The notes under the pieces are model-generated. The model had not been told where the DNA came from. It made no database searches and saw only the letters and a list, made by a program, of their open reading frames with translations. From Streptococcus moroccensis (lineage in GTDB: Bacteria > Bacillota > Bacilli > Lactobacillales > Streptococcaceae): a DNA stretch of 64,000 nt. Positions within the stretch are counted from its first letter, which is position 1. Each line of letters opens with the position of its first letter. Shown here piece by piece: positions 32,847-42,264 of this stretch. The stretch lies in NCBI RefSeq assembly GCF_030812835.1, contig NZ_JAUSTM010000004.1:79514-143513 (forward strand), written 5' to 3'. The position numbers were made by a program, and so were the translations under genes.

Positions 32847-33785
32847 TTAGAGATTTGGTTTATAGAAGGAACGATTATCCATAGCAAAAAGACGGTTGGT
32901 CATTTCACCTGGAGCCACTTTGTCCAAAGCTGTAATCATCATCATCATTTCAGCATCGATGTTGTCAATCATATGAAGGATTTCAGCTTCCATGATCTGC
33001 GGGCGCACGGGACTTCCATATTCTAGAAGACCATGATGGCTAAGGATGACGTGACGCAAGACCGTCACTTCTTCCTTGGTGTCATCAATGCCTAATTCGA
33101 TCAAGACCTTAGTGATTTCCTCATCAATGAGTGAAATGTGACCAATCAGATTGCCCCGAACGGTATAGCTCGTATCGTCTGGCCCAGAAAGTTCAATGAC
33201 CTTGGCCAGGTCATGGAGCATGATTCCCGCAAAGAGCAAACTTTTGTTGAGTTGGGGGTAAATGTCGCCAATGGCATCCGCAAGGCGGACCATGGTTGCC
33301 GTATGGTAGGACAAGCCAGCATAAAAGGCGTGATGATTGGTCTTAGCAGCCGGATAGCTGTAAAACTCTTTTTCATACTTGCCATAAAGCGCCCTAACGA
33401 TACGCTGCCAGGTAGCATTCTCAATCCGGAAAATCATCTGCTGCAGGTAGTCCTTTGTATCAGAGATGTCCACTGGTGGCTTTTCCTGAAAATCTGCAGG
33501 GTTGCTTGGCTCATCGAGCTTTGGTAAGCGCAGGCTGATTTGATTGACCTGGGGTGTGTTATTATAGACCTCACGCATGCCGCGCATAAAGACAACCTTG
33601 CCAGAGGTAAATTCAGCGACATTGTAGGGCTGAGCATCCCAGAGTTTTCCTTCAATGGTACCCGTATCGTCCTGGAAGGTAAAGGCCATGTAGTCTTTCC
33701 CAGCTCTGGTCTGACGGACCTCTGCCGACTTAATCAAGTAGAAACCTTCAAAGGGCTCGTCTTTTTTCATTTGATTGATTTTCAT
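32847..33785 (-). CDS. yhaM: 3'-5' exoribonuclease YhaM
   Basis: A 312-residue protein. An N-terminal OB-fold (about 1-90: TRAGKDYMAFTFQDDTGTIE) is joined to an HD domain with HHAFYAGLSYHT (about 165), LHDLAKV (about 200) and ILSHHG (about 255). The family (Cbf1/YhaM) degrades RNA from the 3' end and has been linked to plasmid copy control and mRNA turnover in streptococci. It lies between rmuC and purR in an order conserved in pyogenic streptococci. The C-terminus ends at the bidirectional CGAAC dyad described for purR. Confidence 0.9.
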   Translation of the reverse strand: MKINQMKKDEPFEGFYLIKSAEVRQTRAGKDYMAFTFQDDTGTIEGKLWDAQPYNVAEFTSGKVVFMRGMREVYNNTPQVNQISLRLPKLDEPSNPADFQEKPPVDISDTKDYLQQMIFRIENATWQRIVRALYGKYEKEFYSYPAAKTNHHAFYAGLSYHTATMVRLADAIGDIYPQLNKSLLFAGIMLHDLAKVIELSGPDDTSYTVRGNLIGHISLIDEEITKVLIELGIDDTKEEVTVLRHVILSHHGLLEYGSPVRPQIMEAEILHMIDNIDAEMMMMITALDKVAPGEMTNRLFAMDNRSFYKPNL

Positions 33786-33826
33786 AGTGTCCTCATTTTT
33801 TCTAATCTGACAAGGGATCGATGCGT

Positions 33827-35113
33827 TTAAACTCCATCTGTGCTGTCAGCGTGCTCATCTATCTCGTTTAAGGCTTCCTGATCAAAGGATAACAAGCCTG
33901 GCAGGTCACCTTCTCCACCATATTCTTCAATGGTGCGGAGAGCTCGCTCAATCGCCTGGGTTCTGGTGGTCAAAAGGCTATCGATGTTCTTAGACGCTCG
34001 GTCCAACTGTACTTGAGTCTTTTGCAATAGGCCACCAAATTTCCCGAACTCGGTCTTGACATTGCCTAAAATCTTGCTGATATCATCGGCTGACTGCTGG
34101 ATGTTTAAGGTTCTAAAGCCAACTGAGAGGGAATTGAGTAGCGCAGACAGGGTCGATGGGCCAGCGATGACCACATTTTCTGTCCGTCTCAAGTCATCAA
34201 AAAAGGCCGGTTGTCTGACAATCTCCGCATAGAGCCCTTCTGTCGGCAAGAAGAGAATGCCAAACTGGGTGGTCTCCGGGGGATTGATGTACTTTTTATT
34301 GATGTCTTTGGCAAAGCCTTTAACGCTTGCTAATAAGGCTTTTCTAGCCGCCTCAACCTGAGCCTTGTCGCCAGCCTCGTAGGCATCTTCCAGACGGTAA
34401 TAGGCCTCTAACGGAAACTTGGCATCAATGGGCAGATAGACTTGCTCGTCCTTGGCTTGGCCAGGGAGTTTGATAGCAAATTCCACACGGTCCGTAGACC
34501 CTGATAAGGTTGGGATTTCTCGCTCATACTGACTCGGGCTCATGATGTCCTCGATAATCTGGGCCAGTTGAATCTCGCCTAGAATTCCCCGTGTCTTAGT
34601 TCCAGACAGGACCTTGCTGAGGCTTCCGACATCCCGTGCCACTGTCTGCATCTCTCCAAGCCCCTTATTCACGGATTCCAACTGCTTGGAAACTGTCTCA
34701 AAGGAACTTTGTAACCGTGTTTGAAGGGTGCGTTCCAGCTTTTCCTCAACTGTCTGCCGCATGGCTTCCAGTTTAGTCTCGTTTGAGGCCTGCATCTGCT
34801 GAAGGCCCTGACTGAGCACCGTGCGGTTTTGGTCCAAGTTTTGGGTGATGTCTTGCCGCATCTCGGTTAGGTTTTGGTAAAGGTCCTTGCGGACATCTGT
34901 CAAGCGGTCAGAGGTTTGACTGGTCGCCTGGTGCAGGTCTCTTAGTTGGTCCTGGCCTGCGCGCTCTAATAAATAACTCATCTGGTCAGCCATACGGTCC
35001 GACTGGCTATCCAGCATATCCTCGACATCATCAAGAAGATGACCCTGGCGTTGCCAAAGCAGAAACACAGCTACCAATACCACGATGAGGAGGATAAGTA
35101 TAACGATTTCCAT
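33827..35113 (-). CDS. rmuC: DNA recombination protein RmuC
   Basis: A 428-residue protein with an N-terminal membrane helix (IVILILLIVVLVAVFLLW), a long coiled coil (about 40-150, rich in Gln and Glu) and the RmuC core (GILGEIQLAQIIEDIMSPSQ, then DAKFPLEAYYRLEDA and FLPTEGLYAEIVRQP). The core resembles a restriction-like nuclease and is thought to limit DNA inversions and recombination. It starts 2 bases after the thiN stop, so the cluster rsgA-rpe-thiN-rmuC-yhaM is probably one transcript. The product end is acidic. Confidence 0.9.
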   Translation of the reverse strand: MEIVILILLIVVLVAVFLLWQRQGHLLDDVEDMLDSQSDRMADQMSYLLERAGQDQLRDLHQATSQTSDRLTDVRKDLYQNLTEMRQDITQNLDQNRTVLSQGLQQMQASNETKLEAMRQTVEEKLERTLQTRLQSSFETVSKQLESVNKGLGEMQTVARDVGSLSKVLSGTKTRGILGEIQLAQIIEDIMSPSQYEREIPTLSGSTDRVEFAIKLPGQAKDEQVYLPIDAKFPLEAYYRLEDAYEAGDKAQVEAARKALLASVKGFAKDINKKYINPPETTQFGILFLPTEGLYAEIVRQPAFFDDLRRTENVVIAGPSTLSALLNSLSVGFRTLNIQQSADDISKILGNVKTEFGKFGGLLQKTQVQLDRASKNIDSLLTTRTQAIERALRTIEEYGGEGDLPGLLSFDQEALNEIDEHADSTDGV

Positions 35114-35115
35114 GC

Positions 35116-35742
35116 TTAATCCTTACTGTAAATGACGACCAGATAACCATCAGGCACAGTGACCTGAATGGGCTGATCTCTAAATTCGTTACTGCCATAA
35201 ACCTTACGGCTAAAGTAGGTCGATGGCCCCATCTCATACTTAGCACCTGCTATCGTCAGTTGCCCTTGGCCTTCTAACATAAAGGCCACATAATCATAGC
35301 CAGACAGAGGAAGAATGGTTTGCTCTCCTTGCGGGTAGTAGGTGATGGCGTTTTGGCTATCAACGACCTGAATCTGCCGCAAATAAGCCGTCAGGTCAGG
35401 GTGCGATGGGAGAAAAACGCTGGACAGGCTATGATCCAGTCGCCCTCCAAGGGCGCCGTATACGGTGACGTGGGCTTCTGGGTCCTGGTCAAAGATGGCT
35501 TTTAAGCCCATTTCCAGGTCGGTGTCGTCTTTTTCAGCCGAGGCTGCCACCACGCGCTTGGCCTGGTCTTTGACCTGGGCCAGCTGGTTATCCTCAATGG
35601 AATCAAAATCTCCAATAGCTAAGTCCAAAGTGACCCCTTGCTCCAATAGCTTAACTGCTCCGCCATCGACGCCTGCATAGGCGTCAAACATGAGCGGAAA
35701 CTCCGAAGAGGGGCCACCAGCTAAGAGTCCCCATCTAGCCAT
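35116..35742 (-). CDS. thiN: Thiamine pyrophosphokinase
   Basis: A 208-residue enzyme that makes thiamine diphosphate from thiamine and ATP. Conserved segments include DAYAGVDGGAVKLLEQG, AIGDFDSI (near residue 48), EKDDTDLEMGL (near 72) and GALGGRLDHSLS (near 99). Length is normal for the family. Its start overlaps the rpe stop by 8 bases, so translation is coupled. It belongs to the rsgA-to-rmuC cluster. Confidence 0.93.
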   Translation of the reverse strand: MARWGLLAGGPSSEFPLMFDAYAGVDGGAVKLLEQGVTLDLAIGDFDSIEDNQLAQVKDQAKRVVAASAEKDDTDLEMGLKAIFDQDPEAHVTVYGALGGRLDHSLSSVFLPSHPDLTAYLRQIQVVDSQNAITYYPQGEQTILPLSGYDYVAFMLEGQGQLTIAGAKYEMGPSTYFSRKVYGSNEFRDQPIQVTVPDGYLVVIYSKD

Positions 35743-36394
35743 TGAGGGCCTCCTTGAGGGTTGTCACGCGCTCCGTCACATCGCCCTTAAAGACATAGGA
35801 GCCCGCCACAAAGACGTTGGCACCTGCATCACGGGTCAGGGCGATGGTCTTATCATCAATGCCCCCGTCCACTTCGATGTCAAAGGTCAAACCTTTCTCC
35901 TCACGAAGGCGAACGATTTCTGCAATCTTGTCTTGCATCTCAGGGATAAAAGCTTGGCCACCAAATCCAGGATTAACGGTCATGACGAGGACTTGGTCCA
36001 CCAGGTTTAGGACATGGGCAATGCTGGCAACTGGTGTCCCAGGGTTCAGAACAACTCCAGCCTTCATGCCTGCTGCCTTGATCTTTTGAAGGGCGCCGTG
36101 AATGTGAGGTGTTGCCTCAACGTGAATGGTCATGATATCTGCACCTGCTCGGGCAAAGCTCTCGATATGGGCTTCAGGATTGGAAACCATGAGGTGGCAA
36201 TCAAAAACGAGCTTGCTGTGCGGGCGCATGCTAGCGACCACATCTGCACCGAAACTGATATTTGGCACAAAATGACCATCCATGATATCAATGTGAACAT
36301 ACTCGCTGCCTGAGGCTTCGATGCGCTTGAGTTCCGATTCAAAATTGGCATAGTCTGCTGCCAGAATAGATGGGGCGATTTTATAAGATGTCAT
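35735..36394 (-). CDS. rpe: Ribulose-phosphate 3-epimerase
   Basis: A 219-residue TIM-barrel enzyme of the pentose phosphate pathway. The motifs PSILAADYANFESEL, VHIDIMDGHFVPNISFG, MTVNPGFGGQAFIPEM and EVDGGID contain the metal and catalytic residues. ATG 36394 follows AGAGGCTATT. An upstream in-frame ATG at 36415 has no ribosome site. Its flux toward ribose 5-phosphate supplies PRPP for the purine genes nearby. It is preceded 35 bases earlier by rsgA. Confidence 0.94.
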   Translation of the reverse strand: MTSYKIAPSILAADYANFESELKRIEASGSEYVHIDIMDGHFVPNISFGADVVASMRPHSKLVFDCHLMVSNPEAHIESFARAGADIMTIHVEATPHIHGALQKIKAAGMKAGVVLNPGTPVASIAHVLNLVDQVLVMTVNPGFGGQAFIPEMQDKIAEIVRLREEKGLTFDIEVDGGIDDKTIALTRDAGANVFVAGSYVFKGDVTERVTTLKEALNG

Positions 36395-36429
36395 AATAGC
36401 CTCTTTCTTTTTCATTCGTGTTTTTGGAC

Positions 36430-37314
36430 TTATTTTGGTCCTTTTTTAGCAACTTTTTTGTAAGTTTCGCGACGATTTTCAATTTCACTCAAGAAGAGCA
36501 GGTAATTGTCATAGCGACTTTGAGCCAAGTCACTGGACGCTACTGCCGGCTTGACGGCACAGCCTGGTTCATGGGTATGGGTACAGGTCCTAAATTTACA
36601 GTCTTGGGACAGCTGTTTGATGTCAGGGAAGCAGGCATTGAGGGTCTCACTATCAGACACTTCGTAATCGAGCGACGAGAAGCCTGGTGTGTCAGCAATT
36701 TTTCCCCCATAAAGGTTGTAAAAACTGACGGCACGTGTGGTATGGCGGCCGCGGCCCAAGCTGTCTGAAATCGCCCCTGTTTCTAGCCCAAGTTCTGGCG
36801 CGATTTTATTGAGCAAGGTGGACTTGCCAACCCCTGTCTGTCCCATAAAAACGGTGATTTTCTGATCCAGCAGTTCTGGGAGCTCTGCCATGTCCCAAAT
36901 AAAGTCATAACCAATCGCCTCATAAAGGTGCTTGATCTGATCAAACCCAGCCAGCTCATCAGGCCTTAACAGGTCGCGCTTGGTCAAATAGACAATGGGG
37001 TGGATTTGCTTATGTTCAAGGAGGATCAAGAAACGATCAAGGAGGTTGAGACTAAAATCAGGCTCTTTGGCTGACATAACAATGACTGCCTGATCGATAT
37101 TGACAATAGGGGGACGGACGAGACTGTTTTTTCGGTCATGAATGCTGAGAATATAGCCTTCTGAATTTTCTTCAGCTGAAAAGTCGACCCAATCACCAAC
37201 ATAGGGGGTCTGGCCTTTCTTGCGAAAATTTCCTCTAGCCCGGGTCTGGTAGACCCGACCTTCTGATTCGACGTAATAAAAGCCCGCCAAAGCTTTAACA
37301 ATAATCCCTTGCAA
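36430..37314 (-). CDS. rsgA: Ribosome small-subunit-dependent GTPase RsgA
   Basis: A 294-residue circularly permuted GTPase. The OB-fold start [15 protein letters not shown] is followed by the G4 motif YLTKRDLL (about 116), P-loop [12 protein letters not shown] (about 165), DTPGFSSLD and the C-terminal zinc motif ([14 protein letters not shown]). It checks 30S maturation. The start is TTG at 37314, six bases after AAGGAG. No ATG fits. An extended -10 TGGTATAAT lies 29 bases upstream. Confidence 0.95.
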   Translation of the reverse strand: MQGIIVKALAGFYYVESEGRVYQTRARGNFRKKGQTPYVGDWVDFSAEENSEGYILSIHDRKNSLVRPPIVNIDQAVIVMSAKEPDFSLNLLDRFLILLEHKQIHPIVYLTKRDLLRPDELAGFDQIKHLYEAIGYDFIWDMAELPELLDQKITVFMGQTGVGKSTLLNKIAPELGLETGAISDSLGRGRHTTRAVSFYNLYGGKIADTPGFSSLDYEVSDSETLNACFPDIKQLSQDCKFRTCTHTHEPGCAVKPAVASSDLAQSRYDNYLLFLSEIENRRETYKKVAKKGPK

Positions 37315-37342
37315 TGAAAACTCCTTGAAATGTAGTGTCTTT

Positions 37343-37351
37343 ATTATACCA
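37343..37351 (-). promoter_or_regulatory. Extended -10 promoter of the rsgA cluster
   Basis: Minus strand TGGTATAAT (TATAAT at 37343-37348), 29 bases before the rsgA TTG. The -35 is poor. It is the same TGn-dependent architecture seen at purR, fusA and pcsB. Confidence 0.6.
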
Positions 37352-37510
37352 AAAATCGCGCGCTTCTGCTCAGATAGCCTGCCAATAGATCCTATTCATT
37401 CAAATAGTTTGTTTAAGCCAAAACTCTTCTTCTCTTCTCTTTTCCTCAAAATCAAAATAGTCTTCTAATCTATAGTTATAATCCTCTAATCGAAAATAAT
37501 ACTGCAACAC

Positions 37511-37537
37511 AAAAAGAAAAATCAGGCAAAAACCTGA
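37511..37537 (-). terminator. Terminator of the purD-purE-purK-purB operon
   Basis: TCAGG and CCTGA around TTTTTG, followed by TTTTTC, about 125 bases past the purB stop. The stem is short. The rest of the 37352-37658 gap shows no gene. Confidence 0.65.
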
Positions 37538-37658
37538 CTCTTCTCGGAGATATGAAAAAGAAAAAATTTAGGAGATCCAGTCGTTTCTTACTGGATTGTT
37601 AGTAGTTTAACGCCCGAGCCTTAAATAAAACTCAATTTTTTCTTAAGGAAATCTAAAA

Positions 37659-38951
37659 TCACAGACCAATACGTTCAAATACTTCATCCACACGTTTGGC
37701 ATAATAACTTGGGTCAAAGAGTTCGTCGATTTCTGCTTGGCTTAACTTGGCAGTGACTTTTTCATCAGCTTCCAAAAGCGGTTTGAAGTCCACTTGGTTG
37801 TCCCAAGAATGAGCCGTCTTTGGCTGCACCAAGTCATAGGCTTCCTCCCGGGTCATGCCTTTTTCAATCAACTTGAGCATAACGCGTTGGCTGTAAATGA
37901 GGCCAAAGGTCGAGTTCATGTTGCGGATCATGTTTTCTGGGAAGACCGTCAAGTTCTTGACGATATTGCCAAAGCGGTTGAGCATGTAGTTGATGAGGAT
38001 GGTCGTGTCTGGCGTAATGATGCGCTCCGCGGATGAGTGGGAAATGTCCCGCTCATGCCAAAGAGGCACATTTTCATAAGCGGTCACCATGTGACCACGG
38101 ATGACACGAGCCAGTCCTGTCATGTTTTCAGAGCCAATCGGGTTGCGTTTATGGGGCATGGCAGAGCTGCCCTTTTGGCCCTTGGCAAAGAATTCTTCAA
38201 CTTCGCGTTGCTCTGATTTTTGCAGGCCACGGATCTCGGTCGCCATGCGCTCAATGGATGTCGCGATGCTGGCTAGTACCGCAAAGTATTCTGCGTGGAG
38301 ATCACGTGGGAGGACCTGGGTCGAAATTTCTTGCGGACGAATGCCCAGTTTGTCACAGACATACTCCTCGACGAATGGAGGAATATTGGCAAAGTTCCCA
38401 ACGGCTCCAGAAATTTTTCCAGCCTCAACCCCAGCAGCTGCACGCTCGAAGCGCTCTTGATTGCGCTTCATCTCGCTGTACCAGGTTGCCAGCTTGAGAC
38501 CAAAGGTCGTAGGCTCCGCATGCACCCCGTGGGTCCGGCCCATCATGATAGTGTACTTATGCTCACGCGCCTTGTCGGCCACAATCTGCGTAAAATTAGA
38601 CAAATCCTTGCGGATAATGTCGTTGGCCTGCTTGTAGAGGTAGCCATAAGCCGTGTCGACCACGTCGGTCGAGGTCAGGCCATAGTGGACCCACTTGCGC
38701 TCTTCGCCCAGGGTCTCAGACACCGCGCGGGTGAAGGCCACCACATCGTGACGGGTCTCCTCTTCAATCTCTAAAATCCGGTCAATGTCAAAGCCAGCCT
38801 TCTCACGAATGAGGGCCACATCTTCCTTGGGGATTTCCCCCAGCTCAGCCCAGGCCTCGTCAGCGAGGATTTCTACCTCTAGCCAAGCCTTGTACTTATT
38901 TTCTTCACTCCAAATGGCCGCCATCTCAGGGCGGGAATAACGTTGTAACAT
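37659..38951 (-). CDS. purB: Adenylosuccinate lyase
   Basis: A 430-residue member of the fumarase/aspartase superfamily. The signature [16 protein letters not shown] near residue 262, [11 protein letters not shown] near 93 and [13 protein letters not shown] near 135 carry the catalytic Ser and His residues. It acts twice, cleaving SAICAR to AICAR and adenylosuccinate to AMP. It is the last gene of the purDEKB operon, 21 bases after purK. Genes needed for the AMP branch (purA) are not in the window. Confidence 0.96.
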   Translation of the reverse strand: MLQRYSRPEMAAIWSEENKYKAWLEVEILADEAWAELGEIPKEDVALIREKAGFDIDRILEIEEETRHDVVAFTRAVSETLGEERKWVHYGLTSTDVVDTAYGYLYKQANDIIRKDLSNFTQIVADKAREHKYTIMMGRTHGVHAEPTTFGLKLATWYSEMKRNQERFERAAAGVEAGKISGAVGNFANIPPFVEEYVCDKLGIRPQEISTQVLPRDLHAEYFAVLASIATSIERMATEIRGLQKSEQREVEEFFAKGQKGSSAMPHKRNPIGSENMTGLARVIRGHMVTAYENVPLWHERDISHSSAERIITPDTTILINYMLNRFGNIVKNLTVFPENMIRNMNSTFGLIYSQRVMLKLIEKGMTREEAYDLVQPKTAHSWDNQVDFKPLLEADEKVTAKLSQAEIDELFDPSYYAKRVDEVFERIGL

Positions 38952-38972
38952 GGGTTCTCCTTATTTAATTTT

Positions 38973-40052
38973 CTATAAATTGCAACTATCCGGTTTATCT
39001 GTCAACACCGTCACATGTCCCATCTTGCGGTTGTCCTTTGCTTCTAGTTTACCATAAAGGTGGAGGTGGGCGCTAGGGTTTTGGGTACAAAAAGCTTGCG
39101 CTGCTGCCATGTCTTGTCCGAGAACATTGAGCATAACGGCTGGGCGAAGGAGTTCAATCTCAGGAAGGGGTGCTCCGAGCACTCCCAGGATATGGGTGTC
39201 AAACTGGGAGAAATTGCAGGCTTCAATGGAATAATGGCCTGAGTTATGGGGGCGAGGGGCGATTTCATTGACCAAGATCTCGTCACCTGCCACGAAGAGT
39301 TCCACACAGAGCGTCCCAGCTAAGTGCAACTGCTGGGCAATTTTTTGTGCCATTTCTTGGGCTTTTTGAGCCAAGGCATCTGAGATCCGAGCTGGAACAA
39401 TGGTTTTCGAGAGGATGTTGTTCCGGTGCTGGTTTTCTTGGACAGGAAAAACAGTGAACTCCTGGCCATTACCTGAAATCAAGACAGAAATCTCCAAATC
39501 AAAGGCGACAAATTCTTCTAGAACACAGTTTGTGGTTTCTGCTAAGGCTTTGGCTTCTGCGAGATCCTCTGGGCCTTTAATGACAACCTGACCGTGGCCA
39601 TCGTAGCCTCCGGTTGCTGTCTTTAGCACGTATTTTTTGCTAAAATCCAGACCGTCTAGGTCCTGAGCAGACGCAATCACCCGATAGGGAGCTACTGTGA
39701 CCCCTGCTTCATTAGCGAGGAAGTCTTTTTCAAAAATACGGTTTTGTGAGATACGCAGGAGATCAGTCCCTTGCGGGAGTTGGCCCTCTGAGACAACTGC
39801 ATCCAGACCATCCGCATCCACATTTTCAAATTCATAAGTGAGAACGTCGCAGCGTTCCGCTAGCTGGCTAAGGGCATCCACATCATCATAGGGAGCCTCA
39901 ATCATCTCTGCCACGCGGGAAGCTGGGCAGTCTGCAGCTGGGTCTAGGGCAATGACCTTGTGGCCCATGTAGATGGCTGAAATAGCCATCATCTGGCCAA
40001 GTTGGCCACCGCCGATGATTCCGATGGTTTTGCTTGGGTTAGTTGAGGTCAT
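38973..40052 (-). CDS. purK: N5-carboxyaminoimidazole ribonucleotide synthase
   Basis: A 359-residue ATP-grasp enzyme. It has the N-terminal [13 protein letters not shown] loop (about 11-23), the ATP-grasp core with [12 protein letters not shown] (about 146) and [18 protein letters not shown] (about 258). It makes N5-CAIR from AIR, bicarbonate and ATP. It overlaps purE by 14 bases, and together the pair forms the PurK/PurE route to CAIR. Confidence 0.96.
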   Translation of the reverse strand: MTSTNPSKTIGIIGGGQLGQMMAISAIYMGHKVIALDPAADCPASRVAEMIEAPYDDVDALSQLAERCDVLTYEFENVDADGLDAVVSEGQLPQGTDLLRISQNRIFEKDFLANEAGVTVAPYRVIASAQDLDGLDFSKKYVLKTATGGYDGHGQVVIKGPEDLAEAKALAETTNCVLEEFVAFDLEISVLISGNGQEFTVFPVQENQHRNNILSKTIVPARISDALAQKAQEMAQKIAQQLHLAGTLCVELFVAGDEILVNEIAPRPHNSGHYSIEACNFSQFDTHILGVLGAPLPEIELLRPAVMLNVLGQDMAAAQAFCTQNPSAHLHLYGKLEAKDNRKMGHVTVLTDKPDSCNL

Positions 40053-40527
40053 CTGTCATGGCCTCCGCAATTTTTCCTTGCTGAACAGCAAACTCTGCCA
40101 ACTGCTGGGCAATCTGCGCGTCTTCAATCGAGAGAATCCGAAGGGCAGTCAGAGCTGCATTGGTCCCTCCTGCTTCTCCAATCGCCATGGTCGCCACAGG
40201 CACGCCACCTGGCATCTGAACGATGGAGTAGAGCGAGTCTAGACCAGAAAGGGCGCGGGATTTGACGGGGACACCTATGACCGGAAGCGTCGTCTTAGCC
40301 GCCACCATACCTGGCAAGTGGGCCGCTCCGCCTGCACCTGCGATGATGACCTTGATGCCACGACCGCGAGCCTCCTCGGCATGCTGAAACATGAGGTCTG
40401 GAGTACGGTGGGCAGAGACAACTTTCTTTTCATAAGGGACACCGAAGTCATCGAGGACTTGGGCTGCTTTTTGCATGGTGGACCAGTCGGAGCTGGAGCC
40501 CATGATAATGGAAATGATTGGGTTCAT
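40039..40527 (-). CDS. purE: N5-carboxyaminoimidazole ribonucleotide mutase
   Basis: A 162-residue class I Pur[16 protein letters not shown] near residue 7 binds substrate, SAHRTPD near 40 has the catalytic His, and [14 protein letters not shown] near 65 completes the site. It converts N5-CAIR to CAIR. Its start is preceded by AAAAGGAAAATTTCT. A 189-base structured gap separates it from purD. Confidence 0.96.
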   Translation of the reverse strand: MNPIISIIMGSSSDWSTMQKAAQVLDDFGVPYEKKVVSAHRTPDLMFQHAEEARGRGIKVIIAGAGGAAHLPGMVAAKTTLPVIGVPVKSRALSGLDSLYSIVQMPGGVPVATMAIGEAGGTNAALTALRILSIEDAQIAQQLAEFAVQQGKIAEAMTDDLN

Positions 40528-40549
40528 AGAAATTTTCCTTTTCTTTTAC

Positions 40550-40716
40550 CACTTTTCTTAGGTGCTTGGGACGCAAGCAACTCCCTTCGGGATTTCATTG
40601 CTAGGTTTCGAGCCTAAGGTCTCTCAACCTCCGCCCATGCGGGTATACTTCTCGCATGGTTTCACTGCGGCGAGGATTAGCGAACTACCGAGGCTACGCC
40701 TCGGTTGCTGTCGCTA
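40550..40716 (-). repeat. GC-rich multi-hairpin element between purD and purE
   Basis: The gap is unusually GC-rich and folds into several perfect hairpins: CCGAGGC/GCCTCGG (40688-40704), CCATGCG/CGCATGG (40635-40659), CTAGG/CCTAAG (40601-40618), and AGCAA/TTGCT enclosing TCCC/GGGA (40576-40602). No start codon with a ribosome site opens a convincing gene on either strand. It would be transcribed inside the purDEKB message. It may be a structured RNA, an mRNA-processing site or an intergenic repeat family. Confidence 0.6.
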
Positions 40717-41982
40717 CTATGACTTAACCGCCTTACTGCCAATATCCTTTCGATAGAAGAGGCCTTGGGTATCTTGCTTGGCGAGTTCGGTATAGATGTT
40801 GTCCTGCGCAGCTGAGACGGTATCGGCTGTGGTGACCAACATATAGACGCGTCCACCATTTGAGAGCAGAGCTTTGCCATTTTCATCAAACTTAGCCCCT
40901 GCATAATAGGTGGTAATAGCGCCGTCTGTCTTAGCTGGCAAGGCCACACCCTTGTCGTAATCGAGGGGATAGCCGTTTGACGCCACAACCACTCCGAGGG
41001 TGACACCGTCCTCCTGCCACTGGATGTCTGGGGTCTGTTTGTTTAAGATATCAGTGATGTTTTGGGCAAAATCCGACCTTAGGCGAGGCAGGATAATCTG
41101 GGTTTCAGGGTCGCCAAAGCGGGCGTTGAACTCGATGACCTTAGGGCCTTCAGCTGTCACAATCAGACCACAGTAGAGAATGCCCAGATACGGACGCCCT
41201 TCTGCGATCATGCCTTTGAGAACAGGCTCAACAATGGTCGCAACAGCTTTATCCACAAGGCTTTGTGGCAGATGAGGAACCGGAGCGTAGGCACCCATAC
41301 CACCTGTATTAGGTCCCTTGTCTCCATCATAGGCACGCTTGTGGTCCTGAGCCGTCGGCATGATATAGTATTGATCGCCATTGGCAAAGGCAAAGAGGGA
41401 GAACTCCTCCCCTTCTAGGAACTCTTCGATAACCACACGGGCACCTGCATCCCCAAAGCGGTTGTCTAGGAGCATCTCACGCGCCGCCTCGACGGCTTCT
41501 TCGACCGTTTCAGCAACCACCACGCCCTTACCAAGGGCTAGACCGTCTGCCTTGACGACAATGGGAGCCCCTTGTTCTTCGATGTAGGCTTTAGCCTCCT
41601 CAAAGTCGGCAAAAGTGCCAAAGGCTGCTGTCGGAATGCCGTATTTGACCATGATTTGCTTGGCGAAATCCTTGGACCACTCTAGCTCCGCGGCCAATTT
41701 ACTTGGCCCAAAAGCCTTGAGACCAGCTTGGTTAAACTCATCAACGATGCCAGCTGCTAGGGCGTCATCTGGTCCCACAAAGGTCCATGCAATCTGATGT
41801 TCTTTTGCAAAATCAATTAAGGAAGAATGCTCGGAAATACCAATATTTACTAAAAACAAGCCATCCAAGGTCATGCCGTCATTTCCTGGTGCTACAAAGA
41901 CCTGTTCCACATTTGGAGATTCCAATAACTTTTTAGCAATCGCATGTTCACGACCACCCGAACCAACAACCAAGAGTTTCAT
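40717..41982 (-). CDS. purD: Phosphoribosylamine-glycine ligase (GARS)
   Basis: A 421-residue ATP-grasp enzyme. Start KLLVVGSGGREHAIAKKL, ATP-grasp loop VVKADGLALGKGVVVAE near residue 143, and metal-binding FNARFGDPETQ near 288 are intact. It joins phosphoribosylamine and glycine to GAR. ATG 41982 has GAGG nine bases upstream. The upstream in-frame ATG at 42003 has no ribosome site. It heads the second purine operon, behind a PurBox promoter, instead of being next to purH. Confidence 0.95.
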   Translation of the reverse strand: MKLLVVGSGGREHAIAKKLLESPNVEQVFVAPGNDGMTLDGLFLVNIGISEHSSLIDFAKEHQIAWTFVGPDDALAAGIVDEFNQAGLKAFGPSKLAAELEWSKDFAKQIMVKYGIPTAAFGTFADFEEAKAYIEEQGAPIVVKADGLALGKGVVVAETVEEAVEAAREMLLDNRFGDAGARVVIEEFLEGEEFSLFAFANGDQYYIMPTAQDHKRAYDGDKGPNTGGMGAYAPVPHLPQSLVDKAVATIVEPVLKGMIAEGRPYLGILYCGLIVTAEGPKVIEFNARFGDPETQIILPRLRSDFAQNITDILNKQTPDIQWQEDGVTLGVVVASNGYPLDYDKGVALPAKTDGAITTYYAGAKFDENGKALLSNGGRVYMLVTTADTVSAAQDNIYTELAKQDTQGLFYRKDIGSKAVKS

Positions 41983-42050
41983 GTTCAATACCTCATTAAG
42001 CAATCAAATCAAGAACCATACTATGTTCTTTTTGCGAATTATACAAAGCT

Positions 42051-42114
42051 ATTATATCATAAATGTTCGACTTTACAGGTCGATTTATGGAAAAGAAGAC
42101 GAATGTTCGGAAAA
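42051..42114 (-). promoter_or_regulatory. purD promoter with two PurBoxes
   Basis: Minus strand: extended -10 TGATATAAT (TATAAT at 42051-42056). PurBox 1 TTTTCCGAACATT (42102-42114) matches AWWWCCGAACWWT in 12 of 13. PurBox 2 AAAGTCGAACATT (42062-42074) matches in 11 of 13, same orientation, 40 bp closer. PurBox 1 is about 64 bases upstream of the expected transcript start. The rest of the 41983-42264 gap contains only the sip terminator. Confidence 0.75.
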
Positions 42115-42189
42115 ATAACTGAATTTCATAGCACTGGATAAAGCCGAGCACCTTATCTTTAGTTATCATGACCTATGACTTCAAACAAA

Positions 42190-42233
42190 GCAAAAAGGAT
42201 TTAATCCTATCAATAGCGAATTAAATCCTTTTC
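42190..42233 (-). terminator. Terminator after sip-like gene
   Basis: AAAAGGATTTAAT and ATTAAATCCTTTT form a long stem followed by a T-run, about 32 bases past the stop of the LysM protein. Confidence 0.85.
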
Positions 42234-42264
42234 AGTAATCGTCCGACTTCTAATGGTATTGGGC

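Noticed and set aside
40562..40756. 64-residue plus-strand frame in the purD-purE gap
   Set aside because: It crosses the hairpins and runs into purD antisense, without a ribosome site.
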